Source: Chloroflexota bacterium
GTDB taxonomy: Bacteria; Chloroflexota; Limnocylindria; QHBO01
DNA length: 9,158 nt
Assembly (NCBI GenBank): GCA_013820865.1
Contig: JACDHU010000051.1
Span: 1 to 9,158 of the forward strand
Direction of reading: 5' to 3'
The notes beneath the pieces were generated by a model, which had not been told where the DNA came from, searched no databases, and saw only the letters and a program-made list of their open reading frames with translations. This document shows, piece after piece, positions 5,961-9,158 of this stretch. How positions within the stretch are numbered: position 1 is the stretch's first letter; every line of letters begins with the position of its first letter. The position numbers were made by a program, and so were the translations under genes.

Positions 5961-6004
5961 TGACCGAAGCCACCGCTGCCGTCCGATTCCGCTGACCGAA
6001 GCCA
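5961..6004. repeat. Direct repeat of TGACCGAAGCCA, 32 bp apart
   Basis: Identical 12-mers lie at 5961-5972 and 5993-6004, and the similarity continues weakly (cg and gccg shared at the same offsets). The 32-bp period is not a multiple of three, so it is not a protein repeat. Three helical turns of DNA separate the copies, which suits same-face protein binding. Function unknown. Confidence 0.35.
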
Positions 6005-6199
6005 TCGGAGCCGGTGCCGGAACTCATGATCGAAATCGTGTGATCCGGTGTCGCTTGCCCCTTCGGGACGACTACAGTATCGATGCCGCCGGAGCCTGCG
6101 CGCAAGACCACTTATCCCCGAACTTACGACGCGTTCGCCGATCTATCCACACGCCGTCAACGATGCCAGGCTAACTATGAGCAACGGCAACAATTGCGT

Positions 6200-6227
6200 T
6201 TGACAGAATGGTCGTCGCACCAATAAT
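6200..6227 (+). promoter_or_regulatory. Sigma70-like promoter of the DHA2 exporter operon
   Basis: A perfect -35 TTGACA (6200-6205) and a -10 AATAAT (6222-6227, five of six consensus bases) are separated by 16 bp. Transcription would begin near 6234, about 15 bases before the GTG at 6249. The stretch is clearly AT-richer than its surroundings. Confidence 0.6.
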
Positions 6228-6248
6228 CAGACCGATGACACCGCCGTC

Positions 6249-7913
6249 GTGACGCACCAGACGCTGTCCGACGACGCCCCCGTCCATGTCGACCACCGCG
6301 CCAGGATGGAGATCCTGGGGGCAATCCTGTTGACGGTCTTCCTCTCGGCCCTCGACCAGACGGTGGTCGGCACCGCGCTGCCGCGGATCGTCACCGACCT
6401 GTCCGGTAACGAGCTCTACGTCTGGGTCGTGACCATCTACCTGCTCACCGCGACGGTCACCGGACCCATCTACGGCAAGCTGTCCGACCAGTTCGGGCGT
6501 CGCCCAATGATGATGATCGGCGTCAGCCTGTTCCTTGTCGGCTCGCTGCTGTGCGCGCTGAGCCAGGAAATGTGGCAGCTCATCGTGTTTCGCGGCATCC
6601 AGGGCGCGGGAGCCGGAGCCATCTTTCCGATCGCGCTCGCGGTCATCGGCGACCTCTTCAGCCCTCGCGAGCGCGGCAAGTACCAGGGCCTCTTCGGTGC
6701 GGTCTTCGCCCTGGCCAGCATCCTGGGCCCGGCACTGGGCGGAGTATTGACCGATACGATCAGCTGGCAGTGGATCTTTCTCATCAACCTGCCGCTCGGG
6801 ATGCTCGCGCTCGGCGTGCTGTGGAAGCTGCTGCCATCGGTCAGCCATCCGGAGGTCGTGCGCAAGGTCGACTATCTCGGTGCCGCAGTCTTCACGGCGG
6901 CGCTGGTGCCATTCCTCCTGGGACTCACGAATGCCCAGAGTGGCGACTGGACCGATCCGCAGGTCGGGGGCTTCATCCTCGTCGGCCTCGCGCTCGGCGC
7001 AGTCTTCATCTGGGTCGAGTCGCGGGCTATCGAGCCGATCCTGCCGCTCGAGCTGTTCCGTAATCGAACGGTGGCGGCGTCCATCGTGGCGACGTTCCTG
7101 ATCACGTTCGGGTTTTTCGGCGGCGTGATCTTCATGCCACGCTGGTTCCAGTTCGTGCTCGGCTCGTCGGCGACCGAGTCGGGCTATCAGATGCTGCCGC
7201 TCATGCTGGGCGTGATGATCTCGTCGATCATCTCGGGGCAGGTCGTCGCACGGACGGGACGCTACAAGTGGCTGGCGGTGGGCGCCATGGGGACGGCTGC
7301 CCTCGGAATGTACCTCATGACGAACCTTCGCGCCGACACGCCGGTGGCCAACGTCTGGCTGTGGATGTTCATCGCGGGCGTCGGGATCGGCCCATCGTTC
7401 TCGATCTTCACCATCGTTGTCCAGAACGCGGTGGGACGGCACATGCTGGGCGCCGTGTCGAGCGCGCTCACCTTCTTCCGCCAGGTGGGCGGATCGGTGG
7501 GCCTGGCCATGGCGGGAGCCATCTTCGGCAGCACACTCAACGCAGAGCTGCCACGCCAACTGACCTCGGAAGGCGTGCCTCAGCCGCTGGTCGACGCGTT
7601 CGCGGCGTCCGCCGGATCGGTCGACGGTGAGCTGACGGGGGTCGGCATCGACCTTGGGCAGCAGATCCTGGACCGGGTGCCGGAGCCGGCGAGGCCGGCA
7701 GTCGAGCCCTATATCGGTCAGATCGTTGACGCCCTGTACCAGGCGTTCTCGATCGCCATCGCCAACGCGCTGTGGCTGGGGCTCATCGGCGCCCTGAGCG
7801 CGACCATCATCGTGGCGCTGCTCGTGCCGGAGCTGCCCTTGCGCCGATCCGCGTCAACCACGCGCAACGACCAGACACCGACCGGCATGCCGATGATGGA
7901 TAGACGGACATGA
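6249..7913 (+). CDS. DHA2-family MFS multidrug exporter, 14 helices (EmrB/QacA type)
   Basis: A 554-residue inner-membrane drug:proton antiporter. Motif D1, LDQTVVGTALPRI (35-47), opens helix 1. Motif A is GKLSDQFGRRP (76-86), motif B RGIQGAGAGAIFP (115-127), and the antiporter motif C lies in the fifth helix region (GAVFALASILGPALGG, about 150-165). About fourteen helices and the length fit DHA2 rather than 12-helix DHA1. A long polar loop of roughly 80 residues before the last helix (after GSTLNAELP) lies outside the membrane and is typical of the family. Start: GTG 6249, 21 bp after the -10; no Shine-Dalgarno sequence. The ATG at 6306-6308 would shorten it by 19 residues without losing a helix. 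No EmrA-type adaptor lies in the window, consistent with a single-membrane exporter. Its stop overlaps the next start as ATGA. Confidence 0.93.
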   Translation: MTHQTLSDDAPVHVDHRARMEILGAILLTVFLSALDQTVVGTALPRIVTDLSGNELYVWVVTIYLLTATVTGPIYGKLSDQFGRRPMMMIGVSLFLVGSLLCALSQEMWQLIVFRGIQGAGAGAIFPIALAVIGDLFSPRERGKYQGLFGAVFALASILGPALGGVLTDTISWQWIFLINLPLGMLALGVLWKLLPSVSHPEVVRKVDYLGAAVFTAALVPFLLGLTNAQSGDWTDPQVGGFILVGLALGAVFIWVESRAIEPILPLELFRNRTVAASIVATFLITFGFFGGVIFMPRWFQFVLGSSATESGYQMLPLMLGVMISSIISGQVVARTGRYKWLAVGAMGTAALGMYLMTNLRADTPVANVWLWMFIAGVGIGPSFSIFTIVVQNAVGRHMLGAVSSALTFFRQVGGSVGLAMAGAIFGSTLNAELPRQLTSEGVPQPLVDAFAASAGSVDGELTGVGIDLGQQILDRVPEPARPAVEPYIGQIVDALYQAFSIAIANALWLGLIGALSATIIVALLVPELPLRRSASTTRNDQTPTGMPMMDRRT

Positions 7914-8200
7914 ACGTGACCGATGTGCTCGCCGTGCTTGCCGCCTTCTGGGGCGTGCTGATGGCCCTGTCGCCGTTGCTGCTGATGCGGCGCATCCTCG
8001 AGCGCCGCTCGTCGGGTGACGTCTCGATCGCCTACCTGTTGGTGCTCCAGGTGGGATTCACGCTGTGGGTCGCCTACGGCTGGGCGCTGGGGAACGCCGC
8101 GATCATCGTGCCGAACTCCGTGGCGTTCGGCATCGGCGTCGCGACTTTGGCGATCACGCTTCGCTTCCGACATCCGCCAGAGCGCCCAGCCGGCAAGTAG
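7910..8200 (+). CDS. SemiSWEET-like three-helix transporter (MtN3/PQ-loop family)
   Basis: A 96-residue membrane protein with three helices at about 5-25, 38-58 and 62-84, the half-SWEET layout that dimerises to carry sugars. Family marks include the Pro of the PQ region (SPLLLMRRI, Pro22, with Ser in place of a neighbouring family residue), the RRSSGDVS turn (32-39), the WVAYG of helix 2 (Trp54, Tyr56, Gly57) and the PNSVAFG of helix 3 (Asn69). Known SemiSWEETs use a Trp and an Asn at similar spacing in the sugar pocket. The ATG overlaps the stop of the DHA2 exporter as ATGA, so the two are co-translated. Coupling to a drug exporter is unusual and hints at a non-sugar substrate or an accessory role. 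The basic tail RFRHPPERPAGK is cytosolic or periplasmic depending on topology. Confidence 0.8.
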   Translation: MNVTDVLAVLAAFWGVLMALSPLLLMRRILERRSSGDVSIAYLLVLQVGFTLWVAYGWALGNAAIIVPNSVAFGIGVATLAITLRFRHPPERPAGK

Positions 8201-8216
8201 CTTCCTCGGGCGATGC

Positions 8217-8339
8217 CTAAGTCAGACCGGGGACGAAGAATGCCGTCAGGACGATCCCGATCAGGAGCAGCGTGGCGGCAATGCCCAGCTCCAGATCGGA
8301 GACTGAAGCCTGCTGGTGGTTCGGTTCGCGGCGCAACAT
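8217..8339 (-). CDS. 40-residue single-helix membrane protein
   Basis: An ATG at 8339 starts a 40-codon frame ending in TAG at 8219-8217. The product has a polar start (MLRREPNHQQ, then SVSDLE), one hydrophobic helix at about 18-36 (LGIAATLLLIGIVLTAFFV) and the end PGLT. Codons end mostly in G or C. An AGG four bases before the ATG is a weak Shine-Dalgarno sequence. It lies 66 bp downstream of the truncated gene that ends at 8406, on the same strand, and is convergent with the SemiSWEET gene, whose stop is 17 bp away. No family is recognised. The fit of helix, codon bias and a free gap makes it probably real, but small size keeps confidence moderate. Confidence 0.5.
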   Translation of the reverse strand: MLRREPNHQQASVSDLELGIAATLLLIGIVLTAFFVPGLT

Positions 8340-8405
8340 GACGCCTGCAACGCTATGTGACAGCGGTCAACGGCGGATCAAGCGTGCGTCCTGTTCTTCC
8401 GTACG

Positions 8406-9158
8406 TCATTCGGCCGCAAGTGCATTGGCGAGATCTCGTCGGACCGCTTCGACACGCTCGAGCGCGGCCATCGGACCGGCTCCGATCGCCATCATGACTG
8501 CCTCGGCCACGCGACTCGCCAGGCGGCGCCCGAGGCGTCGACCGATCCAGCCCGCATGCAGCGACAGCAGAAACCCGAGGATGGCGCTGACGACCACCGA
8601 CACGGCCAGCAGCGCGAGCGGCAGCGGCAGCGGGCCGAGAAGCCAGATCTCGATCGACGCCACCGGCACCTGGCCCTGCGCCAGAAACAGCGTCACGTAC
8701 CAGGCGATCGCGAAGGCGAAGATGGCGCCGACGACCAGCTGAAGCGCCCCGATGACGGGCCACAACAGGGAGCGCGGGACATGCAGGTCGGCGCCGGCGT
8801 CCCGGGCGACGCGGTCGAGCGCCTGCGTCACCGACGCTTCCAGCCCGTCCGCTCCCAGGCTGCGCAGGATGTGCGGCCGAGACGATGGCGGAACTCCGCT
8901 GGCCGCTTCGACCAGCGCACCGGTCAACGGGTTGAGGACTCGCCCCAACGAGCCGCGGCGGCGCCAGTCACGCAGATGACCGGCCGGATCGGCGCGGCGA
9001 CGCTGCTGTCCGGTCATCCAGGCCAATAGGGCAACGAGCCGGCTCAGCAGGGAGCCTCCACTGCGGCGCGCACGACCGAGGACAGCCGCCTGCACCTGTC
9101 GAGCAAGTCCGTTGGGATCCATGATCTCGGTGGCGCCATGAATTGCCTCGCGGGTCAC
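8406..9158 (-). CDS. C-terminal part of a larger protein with a membrane hairpin, possibly a GTPase
   Basis: The frame is open to the right edge of the window, so the N-terminus is missing; the GTG at the edge is not evidence of a true start. The visible 250 residues begin with a basic amphipathic helical region (residues 15-125, including RARRSGGSLLSRLVALLAW and HLRDWRRRG). Two long hydrophobic helices follow (about 132-160 and 170-201) separated by a short loop, then a cytosolic helical tail (205-250). This pattern, with the WPVIGALQLVVGA helix after a helical bundle, resembles the C-terminal half of bacterial membrane-associated GTPases of the Era/dynamin-like type. No G motifs lie inside the window to prove it. 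It may form a unit with the 40-residue protein downstream. Confidence 0.65.
   Translation of the reverse strand: MTREAIHGATEIMDPNGLARQVQAAVLGRARRSGGSLLSRLVALLAWMTGQQRRRADPAGHLRDWRRRGSLGRVLNPLTGALVEAASGVPPSSRPHILRSLGADGLEASVTQALDRVARDAGADLHVPRSLLWPVIGALQLVVGAIFAFAIAWYVTLFLAQGQVPVASIEIWLLGPLPLPLALLAVSVVVSAILGFLLSLHAGWIGRRLGRRLASRVAEAVMMAIGAGPMAALERVEAVRRDLANALAAE

Larger units (their letters stand above)
5838..6199. other. Repeat-rich non-coding stretch between divergent operons
   Basis: About 360 bp without a convincing gene. Frames open here are Arg/Ser/Pro-rich and lack ribosome binding sites. Besides the repeats listed separately it holds a small hairpin CATGAT-CGAA-ATCGTG (6025-6040) and two sequences resembling DnaA boxes, TTATCCCCG (6112-6120) and CTATCCACA (6143-6151). 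No tRNA, cobalamin riboswitch or recognised RNA was seen. It must contain the promoter of the minus-strand operon, but I cannot name a good one. Confidence 0.5.

Noticed and set aside
5875..6111. 78-codon minus-strand frame in the intergenic region
   Set aside because: Ser/Arg/Thr-rich, no ribosome binding site, and it runs across the inverted and tandem repeats; no family resemblance.
6112..6151. Two DnaA-box-like sequences suggesting an origin
   Set aside because: One matches 8 and the other 7 of 9 consensus bases, but there is no AT-rich unwinding element, no box cluster and no dnaA, dnaN or gyrB gene nearby.
6171..6257. 28-residue hydrophobic frame on the minus strand starting at GTG 6257
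   Set aside because: Its end looks like a membrane helix, but codons are not GC-biased, there is no ribosome binding site, and it lies over the promoter and start of the plus-strand exporter.
6171..7559. 462-codon open frame antisense to the DHA2 exporter
   Set aside because: It is rich in Asp, Glu, His, Arg and Gln, the usual shadow of a GC-rich membrane-protein gene on the other strand, which has clear family motifs.

Overview
The window is GC-rich DNA with strongly GC-biased third codon positions, tightly packed genes joined by ATGA stop/start overlaps, and several genes lacking a visible Shine-Dalgarno sequence. This suggests a free-living high-GC bacterium. A Chloroflexota-type soil or freshwater lineage is my best guess, from protein style only. 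No rRNA, tRNA, CRISPR array, transposase or phage gene was found.

Layout. (1) Positions 110-2421, minus strand: a 12-helix MFS exporter followed by a SAM-dependent methyltransferase. (2) Positions 2464-2991, plus strand: an ArsR-like winged-helix regulator, divergent from the exporter. The 42-bp gap between them holds a 20-bp inverted repeat overlapping possible promoter elements of both genes. (3) Positions 2992-3405: no intact gene, but a 62-codon reading frame (3072-3260) that looks coding and is broken by one in-frame TGA at codon 20. Several hairpins follow it. (4) Positions 5815-3406, minus strand: a compact four-gene unit. It consists of a 34-residue single-helix membrane protein with a clear GGAGG, a B12-binding-type radical SAM enzyme, and two multi-helix membrane proteins; the last three genes are linked by ATGA overlaps. 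(5) Positions 5816-6199: a non-coding, repeat-rich stretch. (6) Positions 6200-8200, plus strand: a good sigma70-like promoter, a 14-helix DHA2 (EmrB/QacA-type) exporter, and a SemiSWEET-like three-helix protein joined to it by an ATGA overlap. (7) Positions 9158-8217, minus strand: the C-terminal part of a larger protein with a membrane hairpin, cut by the window edge, followed by a 40-residue single-helix protein.

The window is dominated by membrane proteins. The exporter/regulator pair fits a ligand-induced efflux module. The radical SAM operon is the best candidate for an undescribed system: a B12-type radical SAM enzyme co-translated with small membrane proteins of no recognised family, plausibly acting on a lipid or other membrane-associated substrate. 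The coupled DHA2/SemiSWEET pair is a second unusual association. The interrupted small gene and the two very short membrane proteins (34 and 40 residues) are easy to miss and may be absent from automatic annotation.
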